From assembly GCA_014529385.2 (NCBI GenBank), contig CM043958.1:87143025-87205524 (forward strand): a DNA stretch of 62,500 bases, read 5' to 3'. The notes under the pieces are model-generated. The model saw only the letters and a program-made list of their open reading frames with translations. It made no database searches and was not told the origin of the DNA. Shown in pieces: positions 36,954-48,005 of the stretch. The stretch's first letter is position 1, and each line of letters begins with the position of its first letter. The position numbers and the translations under genes are program-made. The DNA comes from Adiantum capillus-veneris. Lineage: Eukaryota; Streptophyta; Polypodiopsida; Polypodiales; Pteridaceae.

Positions 36954-37027
36954 TGACATGTTTATTTAAAAAATAATACTTTTTTAAAAAAAATTAGTGT
37001 GAACAGGGCCCTTTTTAAATGGGCCCT

Positions 37028-37036
37028 TATAAATAT
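37028..37036 (+). promoter_or_regulatory. TATA-box candidate upstream of the H3-tail-like ORF
   Basis: TTATAAATA lies about 55-65 bp before the ATG at 37093 and follows two GGGCCC blocks (37007 and 37021). Spacing suits a short leader. Confidence 0.35.
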
Positions 37037-37092
37037 TGCATGCTCTCATAAACCACTCATTTCTTAAGAACAGATGAGCTCTTACCAACGAA

Positions 37093-37617
37093 ATGGCGCG
37101 CACCAAACAAACCGCGAAAGAGCATCCGCCTGCCAACAAAAACACCCTCCAAGGATGTGAGAAGCCGTCATGGCTTAAAGGCACAAGAAAACGGCCACGA
37201 ACGCCTGGCCGTTCCAGGAACTCATCTGGTAGTGGGCATGGTGGTAGGGAACGAGAGTCATCGAGGACTGTTGAATCTCCACCTCCTCAAGATATAACAC
37301 CTAGAAGGAGAATGAAGCAACGTGCCCAGCGCTGGAGAGAGGAAGAGGGCCAGCAAACAACAGAGTCCGATAGGGAGCAGCCGTCGCGCCACCAATCACA
37401 AGAAGGACCATCCAGAACTCGGGTGGTCCATACAGACACTGAATCAGAGAGTGAGCCACCATGGCTGCGAGAAAAAATACCGCGCACACACCGGGTGGCC
37501 GTTGGGGGGAAGAGCATAAGGAAGCATCAGGGACACTTCAGTCTCAAAAAATCAACAGTAGACATCCTACGCGTAGGATGTCTACAAGGTGATCTGGCGG
37601 AAATTTTGAAATTCTGA
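37093..37617 (+). CDS. Basic, disordered ORF with a histone H3-tail-like N-terminus
   Basis: 174 codons from an ATG in good context (ACGAAATGGCG). Residues 1-8, MARTKQTA, equal the first eight residues of histone H3; the match ends there (KEHPPANK follows, not RKSTGGK). The rest is rich in Arg, Ser, Glu and Pro (RKRPRTPGRSRNSSG, RRRMKQRAQRWREEEG), with no histone fold. The last 20 residues are translated from the first 28-bp palindrome (37558-37585), so the true end may be earlier or at a splice site. It lies between the transposase-like gene and the leader of the gag-protease element and could belong to either. Function unknown. Confidence 0.4.
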   Translation: MARTKQTAKEHPPANKNTLQGCEKPSWLKGTRKRPRTPGRSRNSSGSGHGGRERESSRTVESPPPQDITPRRRMKQRAQRWREEEGQQTTESDREQPSRHQSQEGPSRTRVVHTDTESESEPPWLREKIPRTHRVAVGGKSIRKHQGHFSLKKSTVDILRVGCLQGDLAEILKF

Positions 37618-38668
37618 GTTGACCAGTGTGTTTAGAAGGTAGGTTTTACCCTATTTTCACCTGGAAAGTGGAAATTTGACCAAATTTTGACAGATCAAAG
37701 CCAAAAGACGAGAATTGCCAGACATCCTACCCAAATTGTGTCCAAAGCCTAATTTTGAGACCAAACCATAGGATGACTCCATAGGCATGTTCTAAATGTT
37801 GTATTGAGTGCATGTGATAAATTTCATCTCATTTGGGTCAGTAAAAGGGAAGATTGAGCGGACTTTTGCACTTTTGACTGAAAAAGGCAAGGATAGCTAC
37901 TTTTGGGGTCTTTTGACATCCAAACCAAAATCTAAGCATACCACTGGGTTATTGACATCAAGGGGAAGCTGTGGGACAAGTATGGGGTCAAACAAGCCAA
38001 AAAGACATCCTACGCGTAGGATGTCTCCAGCTTGATTTTGAACTTTAAACAAAATTATGAGCATACCACAGTGATCAGCACCTTACGGAGAGTCTGTGGT
38101 TCAAATTTGGGTTCATTCTGAGCAGTTAGACATCCTACGCGTAGGATGTCTAATGCATAATTCTGAGACCAAAATTCTCCTGTGACCATACCATGCTGTT
38201 GTTTAGCCTTAGGCAAGCCTCCTAGTCAAATTTAGTCCAATTTGGAGCTGGTTTGACTTGGAAATTCATCAAAACAGACATCAGGCTTTTGGAACAGATT
38301 CTTGATCATTTGACCAACCTATAGGTGTCAGAATCAAAAAGTAAAAATAGTTGTGAGATTAGCACATCAAGGGGAAGCTACAGTGCAAGTTTGGACAAAA
38401 TCTGAACAGTTAGACATCCTACGCGTAGGATGTCTCTAGCTTGATTTAGGACTCCAAACCAACTTATGAGCACACCACTGTGATCAACACATCAAGGAGA
38501 AGCTGGGGTGGAAATTTCAAGTCATTCTGAGCAAAAAGACATACCAAGGCCATTTTTAAATCCAAATTAAATTCTGAGCATACCATTGTGTTGCTGGAAT
38601 TAAGGAGAGTCTCTCGACCAAATTTTGTTAAATTCTGAGCATATAGACATCCTACGCGTAGTATGTCT
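37558..38668. repeat. Degenerate tandem array carrying five long palindromes (LTR-element leader)
   Basis: Copies at 37558-37585 (28 bp, perfect), 38003-38026 (24 bp), 38126-38153 (28 bp), 38412-38435 (24 bp) and 38645-38668 (one mismatch) share the core CATCCTACGCGTAGGATG flanked by AGA/TCT. Between palindromes the sequence also repeats loosely: CTAGCTTGATTTTG, TGAGCATACCAC.GTGATCA, ATCAAGG.GAAGCTG and ATTCTGAGCA recur in that order. A half-site stands at 37720. The array precedes the gag ORF. Confidence 0.9.
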
Positions 38669-39073
38669 CTAGGCCAGTTTTAGGGTCCAAATGTACCTTT
38701 GACCATACAGGAGTGTTCACAGTGTCACAGAGATCCCAAATCTTTTTTCAAAATTGAATTTGGACTCATTTTGACCAGTCTAAACTGCATTTCACTCTAA
38801 GATCTGTAGAGCCGCTCTCAGGCTACGTTTTGATATAAAAACTTTTCCGATCCGATACCGTTTGTGAAAGTCTAGTTCAATTTTGAAAAAAACATCGTTT
38901 GAGGCCTCAAAATTCATCCGGAAGTCAAGGGTGTCTAAAAGCGACAATTTGCAAGAATTGTGACGAAACGGATGCAGTTTTGGACATAGTTTCGACTTTT
39001 CCCTAACCAAGGCACTTGAACACAGTGGACTAAGTCTACTTGAACCAAGAAAAAGCTCTTAAGCCCAAAAATC

Positions 39074-40873
39074 ATGTCTACCCTAGATTCAAACGCAGCT
39101 TACACAAGCTTGGAGATCCCGACGATAGAGGAATATCCTCCCACAATGGATCTTTCAAACTTGCAATTGATAAAGACCAGCCATCTTGTTGAGAGAGTTT
39201 GGATGATTGGTCATGAGAGTGAAGGACTATATAGATACATTGACGACAATGAGGTCAATCTTTATAGGTGCTCAGATCCATACCTAGAAGAGATAACGGA
39301 TTACAAGCTCTTATATGTCTACACATACGGAGTCGACTGTCAATGGAGATCTATAGTTGTGGACAAGTATGGATGAGAATACAGAGTCGTAGAAAGAAAA
39401 AATCCATAGACTGTACTAGAAAGAGGTGGATATTTGGTCAATGAAGGACCACAAATGCCTCCACCAAACACGAGAATTCCTATAGGAATTCCAACAAGAG
39501 AGCCACCACGATTCCCTTCAAGAGCGATAATGAGAGAAGGATTGGGAGAGTCTCTGGTTAGACTTGTAGACAATCCACGAGTTAGACCATCCCAAGTCCA
39601 GAAATGGGTAAATAGAAAATACTCCGGAGATAAAAATCCGAGAGATCACGTAATGGCTTTTAAAAGAGTGATTAGAGCAGAGGAAGTTTCAGATTTTGCG
39701 ACACAGTTTGCGGGATTTGGATTGACTCTAGAAGATTATGCAGCTACATGGTTCGACTCGGTGGAAATATGGGATTTTGAGACCCTAGATGAGCTGTTTG
39801 AGGAGTTTATTGAAGAATTCTCGCCAAAACGCATTGCTCACAACACAGTCTCACAAATCCATAGATTCAAACAGAAAGAGAATGAATCAGTATGCAAAGC
39901 ATCATTACGGCTCAAGAGATATGTGAAGCTCTGTCCGGGAGCGGAATTACCTACGCAAGCACGACTGATGTTGATCTTTATTCAGGGAATGAGAGATGAG
40001 GGCCTTCAGAAGGATCTGCATATGATAAGGAGGATGACGCTAAACGACTTGATCAAAGAAGCTCTTTATCTAGTGGATAACTATGAGGCATACAAAGAAA
40101 AGGACTTAAAGAGTCAAGGAGATAGGTTGATTCCTCTTGTAAGGTCTGATTCGGGAGAGCCGAAGTGGTGTGAAATTGAGAGAAAATGGACGAACCATAC
40201 GGAGGAAGAGTGCTATTATAGCATGGAAAATGCTAGGGAGAGGTATGTACAACCTGTTCCAGAAGCACCTACTCCACCTAGATACATTACGGGGAATGCG
40301 CCAGGACCATTAGGAGTTTTAAGGCCACAGCTTGTCTTAGGACAACAACCTCCGCTGCCAAGTGCTAGAATGCAGGTAGACATGAGATACATTCCAATGA
40401 TGGAAGCATCAAATAAACCAACGCCAGTACCAGCTACAATGTGGTATAGCAACCAAAGAGAGTACTACCCTTCGGAGCAACAAAATGTGAGAGAAACACA
40501 TGGAGTGGTGAGGCCGGTACAACCTCCACCTCCTGGGTTTCAATCGAAAGAAAGAAGGTATGAAATGGACGAAAGGACATTGCGATTCATTGCAAATAAC
40601 GGCTTATCTAGGTCAAAGCTTGCTTATAGCCAAGAGGAAATGCTAAAAGAATCTCCTCAACCAGAGACAGATTGTCACAAAAGTCGTGACAACCACTTGG
40701 TCAAACAATGTCCTCATACGGAGATCACTGAAGTAAATGCCTATTGTCTTGAGTGTGCCATCACTGACTTGATCCCCGATTTCCCGAAAAAACCAAACCA
40801 AATTAGGAAAATCACGACAAATGTATCAGGGATTGTTCAGCTACCTAGTAGCACAAGCTCAAAAGAAAGCTGA
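39074..40873 (+). pseudogene. Retrotransposon gag polyprotein (Retrotrans_gag-like), two in-frame stops
   Basis: A single frame of about 600 codons from MSTLDSNAAYTSLEIP, interrupted by TGA (39374-39376) and TAG (39407-39409); the frame is the same on both sides. From 39434 it reads VQKWVNRKYSGDKNPRDHV, FAGFGLTLEDYAATWFDSV and LDELFEEFIEEFSPKR, the Ty3/gypsy capsid pattern. A knuckle-like CHKSRDNHLVKQC near the C-terminus lacks the second Cys and one spacer residue. The 3' end overlaps the next ORF by 53 nt in the +1 frame, as in elements that make protease by frameshifting or re-initiation. Gag would form the particle. Confidence 0.75.
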
Positions 40874-43871
40874 TGAGAATCCAGAGACAAATAACACGGA
40901 AAGTGACACGAGTCCAAAGACAGATGATGGACCAAAGACAGACGCACCTAGTCAGAAAATCAAGAGCAAACAAAATAGTTGGAAAGCTAGAAAGACTAGG
41001 ATGAAAGCACGCAGGGAACGAGAGCAGAAATCCCTAGCTGAGAAGCTTACCGAAGCTCAAGAGAAGATAAAACAACATGAGGATAAGGAGGCACCTTCTC
41101 TTACACAGATGGTTAAACCTCTAGAAGACCCATCCACGGATGAGAAACCGAGAAGTGCCAGTTCAGGAGGATCTGTGTTAGTAGAGAAGGTTAATGAGAC
41201 ACTAGATGCCCTCTTGAAAGCCTATGATGTGAAGCTCAAAACCAACCAAACCCAAGAACAAAGGTGGATGACATATCCCTATGCGGAACTAGAAAAGCAA
41301 AAATTTGAAATGTGCCGAAAGATGATTCAAACAGCCCAAGCTTTACTAGAACCACCAGTTGCAAAACCTGAGGATGTGATCCGTGTCATGCCTACACAAG
41401 TAATCCCACCAAACCAGGAACTAAAAGAGCCAGATTCTAGTCATGAGCACAGACCAAACCTCAAAGACCCAGCCTTAGAACCAAGGATAATACTGAATAC
41501 CACGGATAACTCTTCCGAGGGATTTCACCAAGCTATACTTGAGGATTGTAAAGAGATAGATGGTCTTGACGAATTGTGGAAACAAGTCAGAGAGGCCAAT
41601 GAAGCCGATGACCTAAGAAGACGAGTAGAAAAGACTGGTGATGAACGAGGAGTGTTTCTACCACCAATAGAGAAATTTGAGACTGGATCTCAAATGAATC
41701 TAGACGTGCGATCGTATTGGGGAGACAAAGGATGTGTACAATCTATGGATAGTCAACCCCATTCACTAAGAACACTACCGTCCTACATGGGAGAGTACAA
41801 GACCAAGTCAGATGTGGTTGCAGTCCCATCACAGAGACTGTCTCTCAACAAGGCCATCAATTCAAAGGGGCTAGTAGATATTCTATCTACCCCAGTCACC
41901 TGTACAATAATGTTAGCCGAGTTTCTCAGAATTAGACCAAACATGTGGGCTAATGTGGGTAAATGTCTAGAGAAATTTGGTGTAAAAACCCCAATGACTC
42001 AAATCGAGGAAGGCATCAAAGAGCTTGAAATGCCTCAAGTAAATACTAGGCCAGTGCCAGTAAACAAGGTAGGCGAGTATTATGAGGGAGAAGATGGAAA
42101 CACCACCCTTCCTGTGGAATTCAATGGTGTAAAAACCATGGCAATCCTTGACAGTGGAGCTGGTGTGGCCATTGCAACCAAAGAGGTTTGGAAAAAATGG
42201 GAAAAACCTGCCTTGATATCCACACGAATGACCCTGCAGCTTGCAGACGGACACAAGGAAAAGCCCCTAGGACTGCTAGAAAAAGTACTTGTTACTTCTT
42301 GCGGCATTGAATATGAACACACTTTTGCTGTTGTCGACTTTGGCAAGAAGAACGACTATGAAATCATTCTGGGAAGACCATTCATGCGACAATTGAAAAT
42401 GGTCCAAGATTGGGGTTATGACCATATGTACCTGAGACATATGGAAACCATAACAAAGATAAAATTGAGGGACCATAGCTATAGGGATGTGACGAGAACA
42501 CCGGTTGAGGAGTTTGATTATGCCACAGTAGCAGGATCAGAACTTCCAGCTTGGTTAGGTAAGCCTAAAGAACTCTGGATGTGTGGAGCTTCACAATGTG
42601 GTAGCTTGAAACGTGAGGAATGTATCCTAGAGCGGTTTATAGAGGATATGGACTATATCCCAGAACCATTTCCTCAAGAAGAGTTAGAGCCTTTTGGATG
42701 GGAACACATCTTGGCTACTCTGGACGTGTGCGCCGTGGAGGATGCTCCCACAACAAAGTTTTGTGATGAAAATGGCTATGATGTCGTTCCTTATTTTGCA
42801 ATGAGTGTAATCCAGGAAAACGAAGAGAACCAGACATCAACAAGCTCTCGAAATAAGGATCAAACAAAGAAATGTGGAGAATCAAAAGATGAAGAAGACG
42901 ACGAGTTCTATGACTCTGTAGAACACTTCGAGCTTCAAGAAGATCAACGGCCCAGGAATCAATGTCATCGCTACATGAATAAAGTGCATCAAAAGTGGAT
43001 TCCAAAGTCCTCCGTGAAGACACAGCCACCACAAGAATCCTCATACATGGCTTCTAATAAGGATGCAAAGACTCAGCTAGGAGGAATACGACCAGAGCAA
43101 CAAGCTAACAATGCTCTAATCAATGGACTAGAAAAGTCCTCCAAGAAACTACCACCCACGAGAAAACAGACAGTAACTTTCCACTATCAGCCAAAAAATC
43201 AAGGGAAAGTACAAGAAGTCAACCTTGCTGAGGATAGTAGCGATAGTGATGAATCTTACGACATCCCCTATCATCAACTCAGGCCATCACTATCACCAAC
43301 CCCTTCAACAACAACCATGACAGGTCAAAAGAACAGGACAACAAGTCAAAGCCAAAAAGCTCGACAAATTTGGATACCAAAAAGCCAGATCGGCCAAAAA
43401 CAGATATGGATCAAGAAGACAAAGATCTCTAATGACAAATCACAAGATCCAACACCAAAACAAAAACAAGGAAAGTGTGCACGAACAAGTAAGAATATCA
43501 CAAAGTCGCAAGCTTTCAAAACTCAGGTTTGGGCTCCAAAGAAGTTGATTCAAGCACCAAAAAGTCAGGAATTCATTTGGATTCCAAAACAACCACAGTA
43601 TCAACTTTCAAAGCCTGCATCCCGTCACCAACCAAGCGTACAAGGGCTGAAGCAAAGACCACTGTCGACTCACACAACAAAAAGGTGGATCCCAAAGAAG
43701 TCTCTTCAAACACAAACGAAGCACGGGAAAGTATGGGTTCCCAAACGAGAGCCAGCAACAAAACAACCAATAATCGCAAAGAAATGGGTCCCAAAGAAGA
43801 ACCACAAAACTGCTGTCAGTGCATCGCCGCTTGAATTCTTACAATTCTTCCTACGATTACAGTATAGTTAG
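40821..43871 (+). CDS. Retroelement protease protein with W[IV]PK repeat tail
   Basis: 1016 codons without a stop. The N-terminal third is charged and probably coiled (QKSLAEKLTEAQEKIKQHED). A retropepsin domain lies around residues 425-540: LPVEFNGVKTMAILDSGAG with the catalytic Asp at residue 444, and IILGRPFM closing it. The rest is hydrophilic. From about residue 726 to 989 eight W-x-[PK]-K motifs recur (KWIPKSS, IWIPKSQ, IWIKKTK, VWAPKKL, IWIPKQP, RWIPKKS, VWVPKRE, KWVPKKN). A reverse transcriptase should follow in a Ty3/gypsy element but the frame ends at 43871. The ATG at 40821 is inside the end of gag. The long open frame with decayed surroundings suggests recent activity or selection. 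Confidence 0.7.
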   Translation: MYQGLFSYLVAQAQKKADENPETNNTESDTSPKTDDGPKTDAPSQKIKSKQNSWKARKTRMKARREREQKSLAEKLTEAQEKIKQHEDKEAPSLTQMVKPLEDPSTDEKPRSASSGGSVLVEKVNETLDALLKAYDVKLKTNQTQEQRWMTYPYAELEKQKFEMCRKMIQTAQALLEPPVAKPEDVIRVMPTQVIPPNQELKEPDSSHEHRPNLKDPALEPRIILNTTDNSSEGFHQAILEDCKEIDGLDELWKQVREANEADDLRRRVEKTGDERGVFLPPIEKFETGSQMNLDVRSYWGDKGCVQSMDSQPHSLRTLPSYMGEYKTKSDVVAVPSQRLSLNKAINSKGLVDILSTPVTCTIMLAEFLRIRPNMWANVGKCLEKFGVKTPMTQIEEGIKELEMPQVNTRPVPVNKVGEYYEGEDGNTTLPVEFNGVKTMAILDSGAGVAIATKEVWKKWEKPALISTRMTLQLADGHKEKPLGLLEKVLVTSCGIEYEHTFAVVDFGKKNDYEIILGRPFMRQLKMVQDWGYDHMYLRHMETITKIKLRDHSYRDVTRTPVEEFDYATVAGSELPAWLGKPKELWMCGASQCGSLKREECILERFIEDMDYIPEPFPQEELEPFGWEHILATLDVCAVEDAPTTKFCDENGYDVVPYFAMSVIQENEENQTSTSSRNKDQTKKCGESKDEEDDEFYDSVEHFELQEDQRPRNQCHRYMNKVHQKWIPKSSVKTQPPQESSYMASNKDAKTQLGGIRPEQQANNALINGLEKSSKKLPPTRKQTVTFHYQPKNQGKVQEVNLAEDSSDSDESYDIPYHQLRPSLSPTPSTTTMTGQKNRTTSQSQKARQIWIPKSQIGQKQIWIKKTKISNDKSQDPTPKQKQGKCARTSKNITKSQAFKTQVWAPKKLIQAPKSQEFIWIPKQPQYQLSKPASRHQPSVQGLKQRPLSTHTTKRWIPKKSLQTQTKHGKVWVPKREPATKQPIIAKKWVPKKNHKTAVSASPLEFLQFFLRLQYS

Positions 43872-45418
43872 AAGAGAGCAAGTTGCTTCAATCAAGCAAC
43901 GATACAGGAGCTTCAAAGACCATTACATTGCTTAGAATAGGAAGTCTCGCCAACAAATGCCAATAAGCAAATTGCTTATACCCACATCTTGCACAACATA
44001 AATCTTTTCCATGCATTGACTCTGTATGCATAATAGGGCTACATTACAAGGCCTGCATAGGCACAACTTTTAATTGCCCAAGCACAACACATACCCTTTG
44101 TGATACCCTGTCGTAAAGGATGACTTCAAATAGGAAGGGGGGAGGCATTCTGAATGCGGACCTAACATTATGACTATTAGAGGGCAATGTTTTGTGAGAT
44201 GCATTGAATTTTTGCGTTTTATTGTGATAATTTTTTAACGAAATTTAGAGTATATGCCCTCATAGTAGTGTTACAAAGGAGTATGGGGACAAAATCCATA
44301 TATGAGCCCCTAGGGACATGTGTATAGTGTACATAGCATTTAGCTTTCTATTTGAATGATTTTTCTTTTGTTGAGTTGTTTTAAGATTTTCTTTGTTTAT
44401 TATTAAGAAAAATTTAAAAAAATCCATAATCCACATGAAGAAAAGACTGATAAGAGGCCTGAGCACTACAAAGAGAAGAAGGTACAGGAAAACGATGAAA
44501 CTTCACGAAGTATGTCTCAGCAGCCACTACAACAGCCGAAGAACTTGTCACAAAGCAGTGTCAACATGCAACCGACAAGTCATACAAGTCATAGTCGAGC
44601 TAAGCCACAAAACGAGTGAGGTGTTAGTCCCAAATCTTCAAGTAATATTCTCTGTGGTCTAAGCGTCTTAGCTATTCTAGGTACTGCTCAACGTGGAAGA
44701 GTTGAGCATATTTACGTTGTGTCGCTCATGCTGGTATAGGTGAGCAAAAGAGTCGAAGTCTAAGTACTTAAGTCTGGTGAAGTGAAGGAGAAGGTCCAAA
44801 AGACACTCACGTACTGAGCACAGTGAGATACGAGTGGAGAAACTTCTACATCGAAAACCCTTCTTGGAAAGGTGGAAGCTATTGAGACATCTTTTGATGT
44901 CACATGTGCTACATTTATTCCTTGAAACACCCATCATCTCCTTCTTTCACATTGCATGCTTTTGTTGACAAATTTCTCATATGCATATAGAGTGTCCCAT
45001 AATTGGCACTTGCATCAGGCACTCTTTCCGTGTTTCACCCAAGCACTCACCTTTCATGAACATGTACTTCACGTTCAACTGCTCAACTCCAATAAGAGCG
45101 TATACTAAAGGCATTTTTTCCCACTGGGTTTTTTCCCTTTGGTCATCCAGGTTTTAGACCCTAATCTAAAGACACCTATCACCATCCTCTTGTACACATA
45201 TTCTTTCTACATCAACAATAAGGAAATGCTACTCAAATCAATTGACAAATGAATTGGAGCACCAATTTTAGATCATAGCATACTTCTCCTCTATGGCGAG
45301 TCGAAGAATGGCCTACAATGACAAAGTTGCAGACAACACTAACAACATGATTTCACAGGAACAAAGAAGTCCCCAATGAAGAAGACCAGACATAAAAGTA
45401 ATCAGAGGATCTCAAAAG
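43872..45418. other. Noncoding interior of the LTR element
   Basis: No pol domains in any frame. A polypurine stretch (AGGAAGGGGGGAGG) at 44132-44145 and CCCACTGGGTTTTTTCCC at 45120-45137 resemble a PPT and an R/U5 motif of plant LTRs, so an older LTR may be buried here. Its ends could not be placed. Confidence 0.4.
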
Positions 45419-45960
<542 letters not shown>

Positions 45961-46010
45961 AAGACCACATCGCCATCGACAATCAGGTCATGTCGGGGAC
46001 GACATGAACG

Positions 46011-46023
46011 CGGAAGGGGGGAA
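46011..46023 (+). other. Polypurine tract
   Basis: CGGAAGGGGGGAA ends exactly where the LTR begins (TGTTGACC at 46024), the expected primer site for plus-strand DNA synthesis. Confidence 0.7.
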
Positions 46024-46378
46024 TGTTGACCGCTGGGTCAACAACACAACATAACTCAAGTTTCGTACCAAAGTTGTATCTTTTGCGAGTTATGAAATGC
46101 TACGGATTATGGCTATAAACGTCATTTGTAATGAGTAGTTATTCTAGTTTCAGAAGCCGGGGTGCAATGGCACTTCCAGATTGTAAATACAAAGCCATTT
46201 GACCCTTTCAACCCCATTTTTGGTTAAACCTAAGGTAGCCTTAGTATATAAGGTACCTAGGTCATTTTGTAAAAGGCGGACTTTCAATCATAATCAAAAC
46301 TTTAGCGTTGCCGTCTACTGTGTGAGAGAGAGAAAGAGAGTGAGCTTCATCCTCTCGCTACGCCCGGTTCGTTCAACA
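46024..46378 (+). repeat. 355-bp LTR (TGTTGA...TCAACA)
   Basis: It starts TGTTGACC and ends GTTCAACA, giving a 6-bp perfect terminal inverted repeat. A TATATAAGG box lies at 46245. A PPT sits directly on the left and a primer-binding-like TTGGAGATCCGACTGC (from 46382) 3 bp to the right. It therefore reads as the 3' LTR of the element to the left and the 5' LTR of one to the right. No second copy is present in the window. Confidence 0.65.
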
Positions 46379-46543
46379 CATTGGAGATCCGACTGCACCA
46401 TTGTTGTAGGCTCGAGGAGAGCTATGCGACGACGCCAAGCATTCCACGCGAGACGAAGCGCACACGCCGACGCATCTACGAGCTATTTGTGGCCGTAATT
46501 GTATCAAACGATGTCTGTTTTTTGCGTGCTAGTAGTCTATAGA

Positions 46544-46729
46544 ATCGTGGCGACATAAGCTACGCATAGGTACTCATAAATTTCAGTTTCCGACACTTTC
46601 AAAATTTTGCTCTGTCATCCTACGCGTTTTCCGCAGATCGTGGCGACATAAGCTACGCATAGGTACTCATAAATTTCAGTTTCCGACACTTTCAAAATTT
46701 TTCTCTGTCATCCTACGCGTTTTCCGTAG
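46544..46729. repeat. 93-bp tandem duplication after the LTR
   Basis: Units 46544-46636 and 46637-46729 both start ATCGTGGCGACATAAGC and end in CATCCTACGCGTTTTCCG, a half of the palindrome found in the 37.5-38.7 kb leader. Confidence 0.9.
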
Positions 46730-48005
46730 ATGGGTTTTGAGTGAGGGTTTTGAGTGTAGAAGCTTAGGGACAGGTGTATCCTAGTGAGGGGATGGTGTTC
46801 CTTAAGTTTCGTACGAATTTGGCATGATTAGGTGAGTTACATTCCGTATGTGTGTATGTGGCTAGGTGGTGTAGTTGAGAGCAGTGAGGTTCTTGATTGT
46901 GGTTTAGTTGGCCTTCTAGAGTGTTGTATGTGTAGGATGGTCTCAGCCTGACAAGCTTAAGAGATTTCCTCCATGTGCCTATCGTGTCATCTGTGTCCTC
47001 GATTGACATTATGTTGATCTAGGTAGTGTTTGCATGCACTTCATGGGTGTGTGAGTCGCTTCCCGTCCAACATCTTGCCCTTTGGATTGAAAATAGCGAT
47101 GTGTGGAATCACACCTAGGGGACATACTACCAAAAATAACCCCTAGCAAGATAGAGCACCTGCCATACTCATGACCAAAGAAGAGATGAGAATTAAGAGA
47201 GGATTTAACACAATAATGTCTAAATTTATCCTCACATAAATCATCATACCTCCTATAATGAAACTTGTCACTCAATCTTTTATGTGTTTTCTGACCTTGA
47301 ATCAAACGTCAACTTGCGTGAGAAGAAATCAATCATTTATGAATATATAAAGCTTTGCGGGATCGTTATCCCCCTTACCATTCATATGGAACTCACCCAT
47401 AATGCTAGGTTGAGGTTCTTTATCTTTGGATCTATTGTCAGAGTCCTACGGACTCGAGTCATTCACTCTATGTAGAACTATTTCAAGTGCATTCAAGTGG
47501 TATAATTAAAACCCTTTTTCTATGAATTTTTCATGATTATAATGCACATTTTTTTCTGCTCAATCTATAGATTATGATTTTGAAGTTCCTTAAATGATAC
47601 CCCTTTGTAAATAAAAATGTGGTGATTTTTGGAATTTAAAATATCGTTCTATTGAACCCATGTAATAGCCTATAAAGCTTATTTATGGCCGATAGGGTTT
47701 AAAGTGTTGTATAGCTAGTTATCATCAATTTCAACGTGCCTCAATGCTTAACAAGAATAGTAAATACCCGTATTTCAAATTTTGTAACTTGCATACCAGA
47801 ACTTGACCATATTGATCTATTGACAAAATTTGAACATTGGGATTTTTAAAGCAAATTGGATGTGAACTGGTTGCAAATTTGATTATGCACATGGATTGCA
47901 TATCACACGACCGTTCTTCTTTTTGTTTTATGACACCTAATACCTCATACAACTAAAGATGCAACAATGGGATTTTTGTTGGCTTGTACCAAAATCATAG
48001 TCATT
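46730..48005. other. No gene recognised
   Basis: Short frames only; no domains or repeats that I could name. Confidence 0.5.

Noticed and set aside
37093-37617. A histone H3 gene
   Set aside because: Identity to H3 stops after eight residues and no histone fold follows.
37558-38668. CRISPR-like appearance of regularly recurring palindromic repeats
   Set aside because: Spacing is irregular (about 120-440 bp), the spacers are themselves related, no cas genes are present, and the context is a plant retroelement.
44393-44662. Basic 89-codon ORF in the interior of the LTR element
   Set aside because: Low-complexity Lys/Arg start, no domain, no RT motif.
46199-46498. 99-codon ORF over the LTR and the sequence after it
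   Set aside because: It crosses the LTR end and primer site; noncoding retroelement sequence explains it better.
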